DNA from: a bacterium
Lineage (GTDB): Bacteria > Actinomycetota > Acidimicrobiia > Acidimicrobiales > Bin134
Assembly: GCA_026708015.1 (NCBI GenBank)
Contig: JAPOVT010000041.1
Coordinates: 40,195 to 104,194, forward strand
DNA: 64,000 nucleotides
Reading direction: 5' to 3'
A program made the translations under genes and the position numbers. The notes under the pieces were generated by a model, which ran no database searches, had not been told where the DNA came from, and worked only from the letters and a program-made list of their open reading frames with translations. Positions within the stretch are counted from its first letter, which is position 1; every line of letters begins with the position of its first letter. Below, piece after piece: positions 8,506 through 16,841 of the stretch.

Positions 8506-9703
8506 TCTGTTGGCCAATCCTAGGTCCGCCCCTCGGCGGTGGCTTCTGCCAGGGTGGCCGTAGGTAGCGGCGACCAGAGTCTGGGTGCTTCTCCACAGCC
8601 CAGTTGTTGTGATGAACCTTGTCGTGGCAGGAGTGACACAACAGCACCAAATTTTCGGGTTGGGTGGGTCCGCCGTGTTGCCATTCGATGATGTGGTGCG
8701 AGATACACCATTCGGGTTCCACCCGGCAGCCGATGCAGCCCCCATCTCGGGCTTCGAGGGCTGCCCTGAGCGCGAAGTTGGGGTGGCGGCTAACGGTGCC
8801 CAGCCAGATGGGCTCGGTGTCGGCTTGTCGAAATAGACCGCAGAAGATGTCGGCGTCACAGGCCAGCTTGTGGAACTCAGATCCCGGTAGGGGAGTGCCG
8901 TCAGCCAGACGGGGGTTGCCCAGCTTGTTGTCGACGAGGTCGTAGTCAGCCATCAGTAGCAACGTGGTGCCCTGGGGCTGCTCTTTGCCGCCCTCGGAGC
9001 TCTGTCGTGTGATGAGCTGCTCCAAGGCGTCTGCCCGGCGGTGCCGGTCTGAAATGTGATCTCGGCCTCGCTTGTTGTCGAAGCGCCAGTTGGCGTCAGT
9101 CTTGGCGTTGAGCGACTTGCGAATTCGGGCCGCCGCAGTGGGATCGAACAGGGCGTAGAGCCGCCACATGCCATCGTCTTGTTCGGTGAAGCTGGCCGTT
9201 CGAGCTTGCTTCTGGCGCTCGTGGCGGGCTTCCCCGTCGTCGCCGGCCAACTCGTTCTGATGGTCCCGCATCGTCTTTCGGAACTGGTCCGGCGTCTCCG
9301 TTTCAGCCGCCTCCAGCATCTTCTGCTCGTCCATCGGCCCGTTCTCCGACGCCCTACCCATTATCCGAGCGTGCTCAGGAGTGATCCGGCTATCCACCAA
9401 GGCATCCCGGGTCGCCCCCAGCTTCTCCAGTTGTGCAGCTTCGTCCATCGTCTTGCGGGCCTGTCCTTTGGACACCCGCAATCCCTCCAATAGCCCATCC
9501 ACCGTGTCACCCACCCGCGACCGCCGCTTCTTCTCCGCCACCACTTCCGCAATCAACCCCGAAACCCGGCTCTGCACCCGCCCCAAATCCCGCAACCGAG
9601 AGTCCAGCCCAGCGGCATCCAACCCCCGAACATCCACTGCCGTCAACACCGAAGAACCGATGTCGGCGGCGGTGTTCACCCTGGTCAGAGTCCCAAACTC
9701 CAT
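8498..9703 (-). CDS. DUF222/HNH endonuclease-like protein (13E12-repeat type)
   Basis: A 401-residue protein. The N-terminal ~270 residues are the helical DUF222 region common in actinobacteria ([49 protein letters not shown]). It is followed by a C-terminal HNH nuclease: CIGC...[33 protein letters not shown], with zinc-binding cysteines and the H-N-H set intact. The family is often linked to mobile or repeat elements, but here no flanking repeats are seen. A second member lies at 38622-39848; the two share architecture but differ clearly in sequence, so they are not a recent duplication. It is the first gene of a two-gene unit with the macrodomain protein. Confidence 0.92.
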   Translation of the reverse strand: MEFGTLTRVNTAADIGSSVLTAVDVRGLDAAGLDSRLRDLGRVQSRVSGLIAEVVAEKKRRSRVGDTVDGLLEGLRVSKGQARKTMDEAAQLEKLGATRDALVDSRITPEHARIMGRASENGPMDEQKMLEAAETETPDQFRKTMRDHQNELAGDDGEARHERQKQARTASFTEQDDGMWRLYALFDPTAAARIRKSLNAKTDANWRFDNKRGRDHISDRHRRADALEQLITRQSSEGGKEQPQGTTLLLMADYDLVDNKLGNPRLADGTPLPGSEFHKLACDADIFCGLFRQADTEPIWLGTVSRHPNFALRAALEARDGGCIGCRVEPEWCISHHIIEWQHGGPTQPENLVLLCHSCHDKVHHNNWAVEKHPDSGRRYLRPPWQKPPPRGGPRIGQQNE

Positions 9704-9749
9704 GCCAATATCTTATCGACCCCTATGACAACATCTTTCTAGAGCAACC

Positions 9750-10406
9750 TTGTTGATCAAGCCGTCACATCTCACAAGTAAAGTGCTCGGCGTGGCTGAT
9801 CATGTAGAAACCAAACCAGACTCGTCGGGAGGCGGCCCGATCTTCCGTCTTGAGCTTCCTGGCTGTAGCGGTACCGGCGTATTGCTTCCCGACGGACAAT
9901 TTCTGGTTCATGCCGGTGCAGTTGGGCCTGCCGAGACGGTGGCGTCGTTCGACAAGTATGCCAACAGCTATCGCCGGCAGCTCCGCGAGGAACTGCTCGA
10001 CAACGGCACTCTTCTAGTCGATGGTGACCGTGTGGTGTTGACACGTGACTGGGAATTCAATTCGCCAAGTGCAGCAGGAGGAGTGCTGATAGGTAGGCAC
10101 AGGACCTGGCTTGACAAGTGGCAAGACGACGATGGCAAAAAGTTAAGGGAGTACCTGCGTATCGAGTCGAGCAATTCCGGCGATGGTGGCCCTGACCCTG
10201 GGTATACCTCGCCAGCGGAGATTGAGTTCCGACAGTTGTGGTACGAGGCGCATGTCGCGAGATTCGTTGCGGATGAAGAACACTACAGAGCGGCCAAGTA
10301 CGCCACGGACGGGTTCAAGGCAAGTGCGGACGAAGCTCTCGGCCTGCTGGCTGATCTTCGACGACCCGGTGGCCTTGACCGGTTTATCAAGGACATTCGG
10401 AAGTGA
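9750..10406 (+). CDS. DUF4357-domain protein next to McrBC
   Basis: A ~218-residue protein whose central part matches the DUF4357 pattern: a GQFLVHAGA strand, a helix with LREELLDNGTLLVDGD, a strand, then EFNSPSAAGGVLIGR and WLDKWQDDDGKKLRE. DUF4357 is usually the tail of GIY-YIG nucleases or DNA methylases and is thought to bind or recognise DNA; here it stands alone with an extra helical C-terminus. The start is uncertain (TTG 9750, or in-frame GTG at 9783 or 9792). It ends two bases before the McrB-like reading frame opens, so it belongs to the same operon and may be an accessory or specificity protein. Confidence 0.72.
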   Translation: MLIKPSHLTSKVLGVADHVETKPDSSGGGPIFRLELPGCSGTGVLLPDGQFLVHAGAVGPAETVASFDKYANSYRRQLREELLDNGTLLVDGDRVVLTRDWEFNSPSAAGGVLIGRHRTWLDKWQDDDGKKLREYLRIESSNSGDGGPDPGYTSPAEIEFRQLWYEAHVARFVADEEHYRAAKYATDGFKASADEALGLLADLRRPGGLDRFIKDIRK

Positions 10407-10451
10407 GCCGTAGCACCGGGGACACTGGACTTCAATGGCTTCGCCGGACAG

Positions 10452-12134
10452 TTGTTGCTGAACCGGCTATACGATCGAACCGACGAACCCCAACGATTCG
10501 CTCATCTGCTGGCCGAATCGCTCACGGTTCCAGCTTCCGATCAGGAAGCTGTCGAGAAGCTCACGTCAATGGTGGACTATGTGAAGTCCATCAAGGTTGG
10601 AGCATACCCAGCCCCTGGAAGTGTGCCCTTCCTCTTGTCGTACTTCTGGGCACTTGCCGACTGGGAAAGCTGGCCGGTGATGTGGGCAAGTGCTGTCCGC
10701 TTCATTGAGTTCTCTACGGGTGAAAGCCTCCCAGATGATCCTCCCAAGAAATATCGGGCGTTTCTCCAGAGGGTTCGGGAGCATCATGTGGAGTTTGAGA
10801 CAACCGCCGCATGGTGGCAGAACCAGCGACCTGTATTCCTTGACGAAGTACTGGCGGATCGCGCTGCTTTCGGGCTCGACGCTGAGGCTTCCCCAGAAGG
10901 TGACCTAGAGATCAACGCCCGCGCCCTCGTAGGTATCGCCAACTATTGGGGCAAACAGCTTGCCGAAGACGTCGAAGATGCGCTCGGCCACTCAATCAGG
11001 GTGAACTTGCCAAAGGCCATTAGTGCCAGGCCCGACCTCTGGGTGGATTGGCGCATCAACGAGGCCGCTGAGAATGGGCTCAGTATGCGGGTCTGGGTAA
11101 ACGACCAGGGCGCAGCCGTTGCCCTGCGCCCTGGAGTAAACCCTCAAGGCTGGAGGGACGAAGTTGCGCCGGTCCTCAAAACAGCCGAATACGACAGCTG
11201 TCAAGTTCTCGGCGGATCTAGTTCCCAAATCGGCGAGGATGTCGGACTCCGAGGGACCAACTGGGCAGAATTCGTCTACGGTCGGTGGTTCCAACGGGAA
11301 GAGTTCACAGATGTCGACTTGGCAGAGACGGTTGTCGAGACGGCTACGCAACTGAAGCCGCTGTTCGATGAGCTGTTGGCCCTCGCTAAGGGCACGCAGA
11401 AAGAACCACCCACCGGTGGCGACGACACCGAACCGATAGAGGATCTGGCTGCGGAGCTGTTGATTCAACGGGAGTTCTTGGACGATGTGGTAGCCCTGCT
11501 GGAGGACAAGGGGCAGGTGATCTTCTACGGGCCGCCGGGGACAGGGAAGACTTACCTGGCTCGGGAGCTTGCCAGGGTATTGGCCCCTGATCCGGGGCAG
11601 CGGGCGCTGGTTCAGTTCCATCCTTCTAGTTCCTACGAGGACTTCTTTGAGGGATACCGGCCCGAAGCCGTAGACGGCGACATGACTTATCAGCTCACCC
11701 CGGGTCCCCTCGCGCTCATGGCTGAACGAGCCGAGAACTTCCCTGGTCGCCAGCATGTGATGATCATCGATGAGGTCAACCGGGCCAATCTTCCCAAGGT
11801 GCTGGGCGAGCTTGTGGCACAAGTCAACGACGAACTCAAAGATGCATTAGGTGGGGACGACTTGCTTGTCGGGCCAAGCCACTTCATGAAGGCGGGCTTA
11901 GACGCCGAGGCTGTGCGGCGAATTTGGGAGTACAACATCGAACCGTTCATCGAAGACCAGTTCTTCGGCGATCCTGCGGAGATCGAGCGGTTCAGGTTTG
12001 ACAATGTCTATCGGCGGTACCGCAGCTATTCGGGTCAAGACGAACTGGAGGCGGTCCAAGAACAGCCCGCAACCACCGAGCCGTCCGACGAGGACGACGA
12101 ATCGCAAGAAAACCAACACGGCGAGGCGGAGTGA
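10452..12134 (+). CDS. mcrB: McrB-like restriction GTPase with an apparent internal deletion in the AAA+ core
   Basis: The motor subunit of a McrBC-type modified-cytosine restriction system. A ~330-residue N-terminal region (likely a DNA-recognition part with a DUF2461-like look) precedes a McrB AAA+ module: Walker A GPPGTGKT (360-367), FHPSSSYEDFFEGYRP, and Walker B MIIDEVNRANLPKVLGEL (437-454). In McrB proteins this is followed by ~80 residues containing the sensor (GTMNTADRSI) and the arginine-finger stretch (DAALRRRF). Here the sequence jumps directly to VAQVNDELKDALGGDDLLVGPSHFMK, the segment that normally lies after them. The frame is retained. No ATG precedes the TTG at 10452, although the frame is open from 10407. 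McrC overlaps by GTGA. Activity is doubtful. Confidence 0.85.
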   Translation: MLLNRLYDRTDEPQRFAHLLAESLTVPASDQEAVEKLTSMVDYVKSIKVGAYPAPGSVPFLLSYFWALADWESWPVMWASAVRFIEFSTGESLPDDPPKKYRAFLQRVREHHVEFETTAAWWQNQRPVFLDEVLADRAAFGLDAEASPEGDLEINARALVGIANYWGKQLAEDVEDALGHSIRVNLPKAISARPDLWVDWRINEAAENGLSMRVWVNDQGAAVALRPGVNPQGWRDEVAPVLKTAEYDSCQVLGGSSSQIGEDVGLRGTNWAEFVYGRWFQREEFTDVDLAETVVETATQLKPLFDELLALAKGTQKEPPTGGDDTEPIEDLAAELLIQREFLDDVVALLEDKGQVIFYGPPGTGKTYLARELARVLAPDPGQRALVQFHPSSSYEDFFEGYRPEAVDGDMTYQLTPGPLALMAERAENFPGRQHVMIIDEVNRANLPKVLGELVAQVNDELKDALGGDDLLVGPSHFMKAGLDAEAVRRIWEYNIEPFIEDQFFGDPAEIERFRFDNVYRRYRSYSGQDELEAVQEQPATTEPSDEDDESQENQHGEAE

Positions 12135-13327
12135 TCAACACGATCACGCTCTACGAGTACGAGCGGAAATCGCATCGGATCTCTGAATCCCAATCACGTC
12201 GCCTTGCCTCCGTGGGAAAGGGCGCGATCACCGTAGAGCCGGAGGCTCACCACGGTTACTACTCAATCACCGCCCAGAACATGGTAGGCACCCTGGTGGT
12301 CGATGATCTCCGGGTGCTGATCCGCCCGAAGATCCGCCCTGAGAACCTGTTTCTGCTGCTGGAAGTGGGCTTGGACCCAAATGCTTGGCGGCAGGAGGCC
12401 TTCGACTACGCGATAAGCGCCAACCTATTGCCTTCGGTGATTGCCTTCTATGCACGCACCTTGGAGACCACCCTGGCCCGAGGACTCCTTCGCTCGTACC
12501 GCCATACCGAGGAGCGGCTGGTGTCGCTGCGGGGGCGTATCGACATGGCCGGGCAGTTCCGCCAAGCAGGAATCCGGGTGCCGGTGGCGTGCCGATTCGA
12601 CGAGCACACCTCCGACATCGCCGAGAACCGCTATCTGAAGGCCGCAACCCGATTGGCACTGAGGGTTCCCGGTGTGGCTCCAGAGGATCGTCAAAGGTTG
12701 CTCCGGGAGGTCGTGTCACTGGAGGATGTGGCCGACGTCCACGTTCAACCTGACGAACTCGACCGAATTGCGTTCACCCGTTTGAACGTTCACTATCAGC
12801 CTGCGCTGCGCCTCGCCCGACTGCTGCTCGCGAATCTGACTCTGGCCGACCGGCTCGGGCACAACGCCGCTTCGTCGTTCCTGGTGGACATGAACCAACT
12901 CTTCGAAGACTTCATCCCCCAGCGGCTTCGGCGAGAGCTTCGCGGTCGACTCGAAGTGCTGAGTCAGTTCGGAACTCATCTAGCCGAGCGACGTCAGGTG
13001 CCGATCCGTCCTGATCTTGTGTTCCGGAGGCAAGGCGTAGAAGTTCTTGTCGCTGACATCAAGTACAAGCTGACGGGCGACGCTCAAGCCCGAACTTCGG
13101 ACTGCTACCAGCTGCTTGCCTACACCACAGCGCTGGACCTCCCAGAGGGTCTCTTGATCTACTGCCTCGCTGATGGCGGGCGACCTGAAGGGGTAGTGAC
13201 TGTTCGGCATGCAGGCAAACGACTTCACACCTTGGCCATCGACTTGTCCGGTCCATCCAGTGCGGTTGCTGCGGAGATCTCCGATCTTGCTGGGTGGATC
13301 TATGGACGGGCTCGGGTCGCGGCCTGA
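12131..13327 (+). CDS. mcrC: McrC nuclease subunit of McrBC
   Basis: A 398-residue McrC protein that forms the nuclease of a McrBC complex. The N-terminal domain has the characteristic YYSITAQNMVGTLVV and LRVLIRPKI strands. The middle carries RFDEHTSDIAENRYLKAA, and the C-terminal PD-(D/E)xK nuclease core is seen as RPDLVFRR...VLVADIKYK (Asp, Asp and Lys all present). It starts at GTG 12131, overlapping the mcrB stop by four bases (GTGA), so the two are co-translated. In contrast to its partner, it looks complete. Confidence 0.93.
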   Translation: MINTITLYEYERKSHRISESQSRRLASVGKGAITVEPEAHHGYYSITAQNMVGTLVVDDLRVLIRPKIRPENLFLLLEVGLDPNAWRQEAFDYAISANLLPSVIAFYARTLETTLARGLLRSYRHTEERLVSLRGRIDMAGQFRQAGIRVPVACRFDEHTSDIAENRYLKAATRLALRVPGVAPEDRQRLLREVVSLEDVADVHVQPDELDRIAFTRLNVHYQPALRLARLLLANLTLADRLGHNAASSFLVDMNQLFEDFIPQRLRRELRGRLEVLSQFGTHLAERRQVPIRPDLVFRRQGVEVLVADIKYKLTGDAQARTSDCYQLLAYTTALDLPEGLLIYCLADGGRPEGVVTVRHAGKRLHTLAIDLSGPSSAVAAEISDLAGWIYGRARVAA

Positions 13328-13380
13328 TCTATTACTAGGCAGGTCAGAGGTGATGAGTGCCCACTAAATTGAGGGCCTTG

Positions 13381-14574
13381 ATGGCAGGGGAGAAGAGCTA
13401 CTACGTCGACTCGCTGGGTTCGATCAAGCTGTCCCCATATCGGCTGAACGAGTCGCCGTGCGCCCACCGGTATGTGACTGATCAGACGATTTTCGCCTTG
13501 TACTGCGGTCGCCTGTATCCCCTGAAGCATTCTGCGGACGAGGATCCGCTTCCCAGCTATTGGAAACTGCGCAATGGCGTCCTGTTGTACGACGTGCCGG
13601 AGATGCCGCTGGAGATCGTTGGACCTGACGCCGGACGGCTGCTGGAGAAGGTGCTCGTGTGCAGTGTGGAGTCGCTCGGGATAGGCCGATGCCGTTACGC
13701 ACTGGCCTGCAACGACGACGGAACCATGGTGATGGACGGCGTGATAATGCGACTGGGGCCGGAGCGCTTCTGGTACGTGAAGGCCAATGGCGAGTTCACC
13801 ACCTGGCTCCGAGCCAATGCCTTCGGCCTGGATGCCGAAGTCAGCGATCCGCGGTCGCAAGTGCTCCAGATCCAGGGACCGAAGTCGCTCGATGTGCTCA
13901 ACGCCGCCATGGGCGGAGGCTTGTCGGCTGACTTCCGATATTTCCGCGCCGGGTTCTTCGACTTGGGCGGCCAAACCTTGTGGGTGTCTCGCACCGGTTG
14001 GACCGGAGAAGTGGGTATCGAGGTCTACACCAACAGCGGCCCGGAACCGACAGATCACGATGCGCTGTGGGATCACCTGTTCATCAGCGGCGAGCCGTTC
14101 GGCATGGAGTTCAGCACGTCCACTTCAATGGGCATCCGACGCATCGAGGCGGGGATCTTGGACAACGGCAGCGACATCGAACCGGATCTGACCCCGTTCA
14201 GTGCCGGCCTCGGCCATTTTGTCAACTTCGACAAGAGGGAATTCATCGGCCGGACCGCACTGGAATCCGCCGATCGCAGCCAACTCCTGTTCGGCCTGAT
14301 ATGCCCAACCGCAGTGCCAGAAGCATTCATGGGCATCTACTTCGAAAACCGCCCGGTGGGGCACATAACCGTCGGCACCTGGTCACCCACGTTGGAGGCA
14401 GGTGTGGGTTACGTCCGCTTCGACCGGCCGCTGGCTGACGACGACTGGCTAGGAAAGACAGTTCTTCTTCAAGATCAAGAGGGGGATCTGCACGAATCGA
14501 CGGTGGACTTGCTGCCCTTCATCGACAAGGAGAAGCAGCTGCCCCGAGCGGCGTGGGGTGAAGGAGGCCAGTAA
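13381..14574 (+). CDS. GcvT-family (aminomethyltransferase/folate-dependent demethylase) protein
   Basis: A 397-residue protein of the GcvT fold, which binds tetrahydrofolate and accepts a one-carbon unit. Recognisable segments include KLRNGVLLYDVPEMPLEIVGPDA, DGTMVMDGVIMRLGPERFWYVKAN, the VLQIQGPKSLDVLN strand and VSRTGWTGEVGIEVYT. The C-terminal barrel has the usual GYVRFDRPL closure. The start at ATG 13381 follows GAGGG by five bases; a GTG at 13357 is an alternative. It is coupled (TAATG, one-base overlap) to an LLM-class oxidoreductase, unlike glycine-cleavage operons, and no GcvH or GcvP is nearby. A substrate-specific demethylase, as in DmdA or LigM-type enzymes of the same superfamily, is more likely than glycine cleavage. 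Confidence 0.85.
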   Translation: MAGEKSYYVDSLGSIKLSPYRLNESPCAHRYVTDQTIFALYCGRLYPLKHSADEDPLPSYWKLRNGVLLYDVPEMPLEIVGPDAGRLLEKVLVCSVESLGIGRCRYALACNDDGTMVMDGVIMRLGPERFWYVKANGEFTTWLRANAFGLDAEVSDPRSQVLQIQGPKSLDVLNAAMGGGLSADFRYFRAGFFDLGGQTLWVSRTGWTGEVGIEVYTNSGPEPTDHDALWDHLFISGEPFGMEFSTSTSMGIRRIEAGILDNGSDIEPDLTPFSAGLGHFVNFDKREFIGRTALESADRSQLLFGLICPTAVPEAFMGIYFENRPVGHITVGTWSPTLEAGVGYVRFDRPLADDDWLGKTVLLQDQEGDLHESTVDLLPFIDKEKQLPRAAWGEGGQ

Positions 14575-15422
14575 TGCGGCTTGGGATTCATCTGCCTCAG
14601 TACGGTCGAGCGGGTTCATCAGAGGCGATCCAACAGGTAGCAGTGCGAGCCGAAGAGATCGGGCTGGCCGATGTGTGGGTGAGCGACCACATCGTCTATC
14701 CGGCTGACCAGGGGTATCCGGCGTCGTACCTGTTCGATCCGCTGCTCACCCTGAGCTGGGCAGCGTCGGCAACTCAGCACATCGGGCTGGGCACCAGCGT
14801 GATGGTGGTGCCCCAGTACCACCCGCTTCACCTAGCCAACAGTCTGGCCAGCCTCGACCAGCTAAGTGGCGGTCGCCTGACCGTTGGAGCTGGAGTGGGA
14901 TGGTCGGCTGCTGAGTTCTCAGCACTCGGACAGGATTTTCACACTCGGGGGGCGCGCATGGACGAGGCGCTGGAGATCATGCGCTTGGTGTGGACTGAGT
15001 CCCCGGCCTCCTACCAGGGGAACCACTATCAGTTTGAAGACATCAAGGTGCTGCCCCAACCGGCCCATGCAATCCCGATTTGGGTCGGTGGCAGCAGCCA
15101 GCCGGCCTATGACCGGGCCGCCGCGGTGGGCGACGGATTTCAGGGGCTGAGCAAGCCTCCCGAGGAGATGGGAGAGATCGTGACCGGCATTCGGGCGCAG
15201 TTGGCCGAGAGTCGCCCCGACGCCGATTTCACCTTCTCATACCGCACCGGTTGGGATCCCCAGGGCATGGATGCCTCCCAAATCCGCGAGGAGCGGGACC
15301 GCTACGCCGAGGCCGGTGTGGAGCATGTGGTGTCGGCGCCGTGGAGAATTGACGCCGACGCATGGATCCGGTCGATGGAGCTATTGGTCGAAATTGTCGA
15401 GCCAGATCTCGTCACCCAGTAA
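14574..15422 (+). CDS. LLM-class F420/flavin-dependent oxidoreductase
   Basis: A 282-residue luciferase-like monooxygenase-fold enzyme. It opens with MRLGIHLPQYG and has AEEIGLADVWVSDHIVYP, the SLDQLSGGRLTVGAGVGW segment and IPIWVGGSS, which are typical of F420-dependent members of the TIGR03619 type. It would oxidise or reduce a small substrate using F420 or FMN in the cytoplasm. It overlaps the GcvT-like gene by one base, so the two act together; one plausible scheme is oxidation of the compound before or after folate-dependent demethylation. The cofactor is inferred from family resemblance only. Confidence 0.9.
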   Translation: MRLGIHLPQYGRAGSSEAIQQVAVRAEEIGLADVWVSDHIVYPADQGYPASYLFDPLLTLSWAASATQHIGLGTSVMVVPQYHPLHLANSLASLDQLSGGRLTVGAGVGWSAAEFSALGQDFHTRGARMDEALEIMRLVWTESPASYQGNHYQFEDIKVLPQPAHAIPIWVGGSSQPAYDRAAAVGDGFQGLSKPPEEMGEIVTGIRAQLAESRPDADFTFSYRTGWDPQGMDASQIREERDRYAEAGVEHVVSAPWRIDADAWIRSMELLVEIVEPDLVTQ

Positions 15423-15469
15423 ATCGGTGAGATCGCACAGGTCTGAAGGCAGGGATGCCCCGCCCTCGG

Positions 15470-16786
15470 TCACATGGCTGAGGTGAAGCCGCCCATCTGC
15501 TTGGGGTCGGCGTCAAAGGATCGCACCATGGCGTGAAGCGAGTAAGAAGCCACCAGTCGGCCGTCCTGGGCGAAGATGCGTCCTTGGCCTTGCACGTGGC
15601 CGCGTCCGGCGTAGATGGCCGGATTCTCGTAGAGGTGCCAGTCGGCCGCATCGGCTTCTTCATGAAAGGCGATGTCGACGGTCATGGGTCCGGTTGACAG
15701 GGTCTTGTGGGCCAGCGCCTCGGTGACGCCCTGGAAGGGCCGCATCGACGCACCGATGGTGTAGTGGGTGGTGGCCTGGGCCAGCAGGGCAGCCTGCATT
15801 GCCGGAGCCTCCGGCCGGTCGCGATATCGCATCCACACGAATAGCTCGGGGGGACCCACATCGTCAGGGTCGAAGTTGTAGGCGCCGTCCACCACCCGGA
15901 TGTCGCGCCCGATCACACCGAAGTCTCTCAGGGGGCACTCAAGCGGATCGGGTACCTCCGGCATCTCGGCGGTCACCCGGTAAACGTCCTCAGCTCCGCT
16001 GTCGAGCAGAACCAATCCCACGGCGCACAGCTTGTCGTGCTGGACGATCCGGGTTTCCACCGTGGAATAGGTCCGGCCCTGGCGCAGGACATCAACTTCG
16101 ACGGCCAAAGGAGAGTCGAACCGGGCCGCTTTGGTGAAGACCATCGACGCCGACACAACTCGCTGGTCGGGCACAGTCTTGGATGCCGCCACTATGGCCT
16201 GGCCCAGGAGATGGCCGCCCTCGATCACCTGCCGGGGTCGGAACCGATTGGGAATGTCCACGAAGGTACCGAGGGGCGGGTCGGGGAATGACGGGCTGGT
16301 GAAACGTCCTTCGCCGTCGGGTACCACGTCTATCAATCGAGCCAGGTCGGCGGCGGTGCCCCAAACAGGGAAGGGATAAGCCACCACATCGCCGTTGTCC
16401 TCGGCCACTTCTTCAAGGAGCGCCACTTGGACCCGATCGGTATAGAAGGCCACGTGGCCCTCAAGGCCGGCTACTTCGGGAAATGGTCCGCGGTAGGCCC
16501 AAACCACGTTCTCCTCGGTTTGGTCGCCAACGGCAAGCGACCAGTAGTCGGCCTCGCCTTTGAACGGGCAGACGGTGTGCAGCTCGGTCTCAGTGAAGTG
16601 CTCCCAGACCACATCGCCCACGGGGAAGTAGAGCTGGTCTTGGTGATCTGACTCCTTGACGATCAAGCATGAGTCGCTCTCGGCCACGATGGCGCCGTTG
16701 AACGTCGCCCGACCCCGACCCGACCACGGAACCAGATCGATGGCATAGCCGGGGTACCGGCCCCAGGCAGATTCAATCTCGCTCAC
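15470..16786 (-). CDS. DUF427 domain fused to acyl-CoA thioesterase II (TesB-like)
   Basis: A 438-residue fusion. Residues ~1-125 form a DUF427 domain (RATFNGAIVAES, YFPVGDVVWEHF, the TVCPFKGEADYWS core and VWAYRGPFPEVAGLEGHVAFY). Residues ~150-438 form a double hot-dog TesB-type thioesterase: RPRQVIEGGHLLGQAIVAA, VLRQGRTYSTVETRIVQHDK, a second hot dog with ATTHYTIGASMRPF, and AFHEEADAADWHLYENPAIYAGRGHVQGQGRIFAQDG cut across its last strands. Such enzymes hydrolyse medium- or long-chain acyl-CoA. The gene is monocistronic, divergent from the CoA-transferase at 16842 with only 55 bases between starts, so the two may share a control region. Confidence 0.9.
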   Translation of the reverse strand: MSEIESAWGRYPGYAIDLVPWSGRGRATFNGAIVAESDSCLIVKESDHQDQLYFPVGDVVWEHFTETELHTVCPFKGEADYWSLAVGDQTEENVVWAYRGPFPEVAGLEGHVAFYTDRVQVALLEEVAEDNGDVVAYPFPVWGTAADLARLIDVVPDGEGRFTSPSFPDPPLGTFVDIPNRFRPRQVIEGGHLLGQAIVAASKTVPDQRVVSASMVFTKAARFDSPLAVEVDVLRQGRTYSTVETRIVQHDKLCAVGLVLLDSGAEDVYRVTAEMPEVPDPLECPLRDFGVIGRDIRVVDGAYNFDPDDVGPPELFVWMRYRDRPEAPAMQAALLAQATTHYTIGASMRPFQGVTEALAHKTLSTGPMTVDIAFHEEADAADWHLYENPAIYAGRGHVQGQGRIFAQDGRLVASYSLHAMVRSFDADPKQMGGFTSAM

Positions 16787-16841
16787 ACCAAGATCGTATT
16801 GCTAGCGTGCCCGCCAAAGAGGACCGGAAGAGGGGCTGACC

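Noticed and set aside
8498..9703. Mobile element or intron-encoded homing nuclease
   Set aside because: No terminal repeats, no interrupted host gene and no duplicated flanks around either DUF222-HNH gene.
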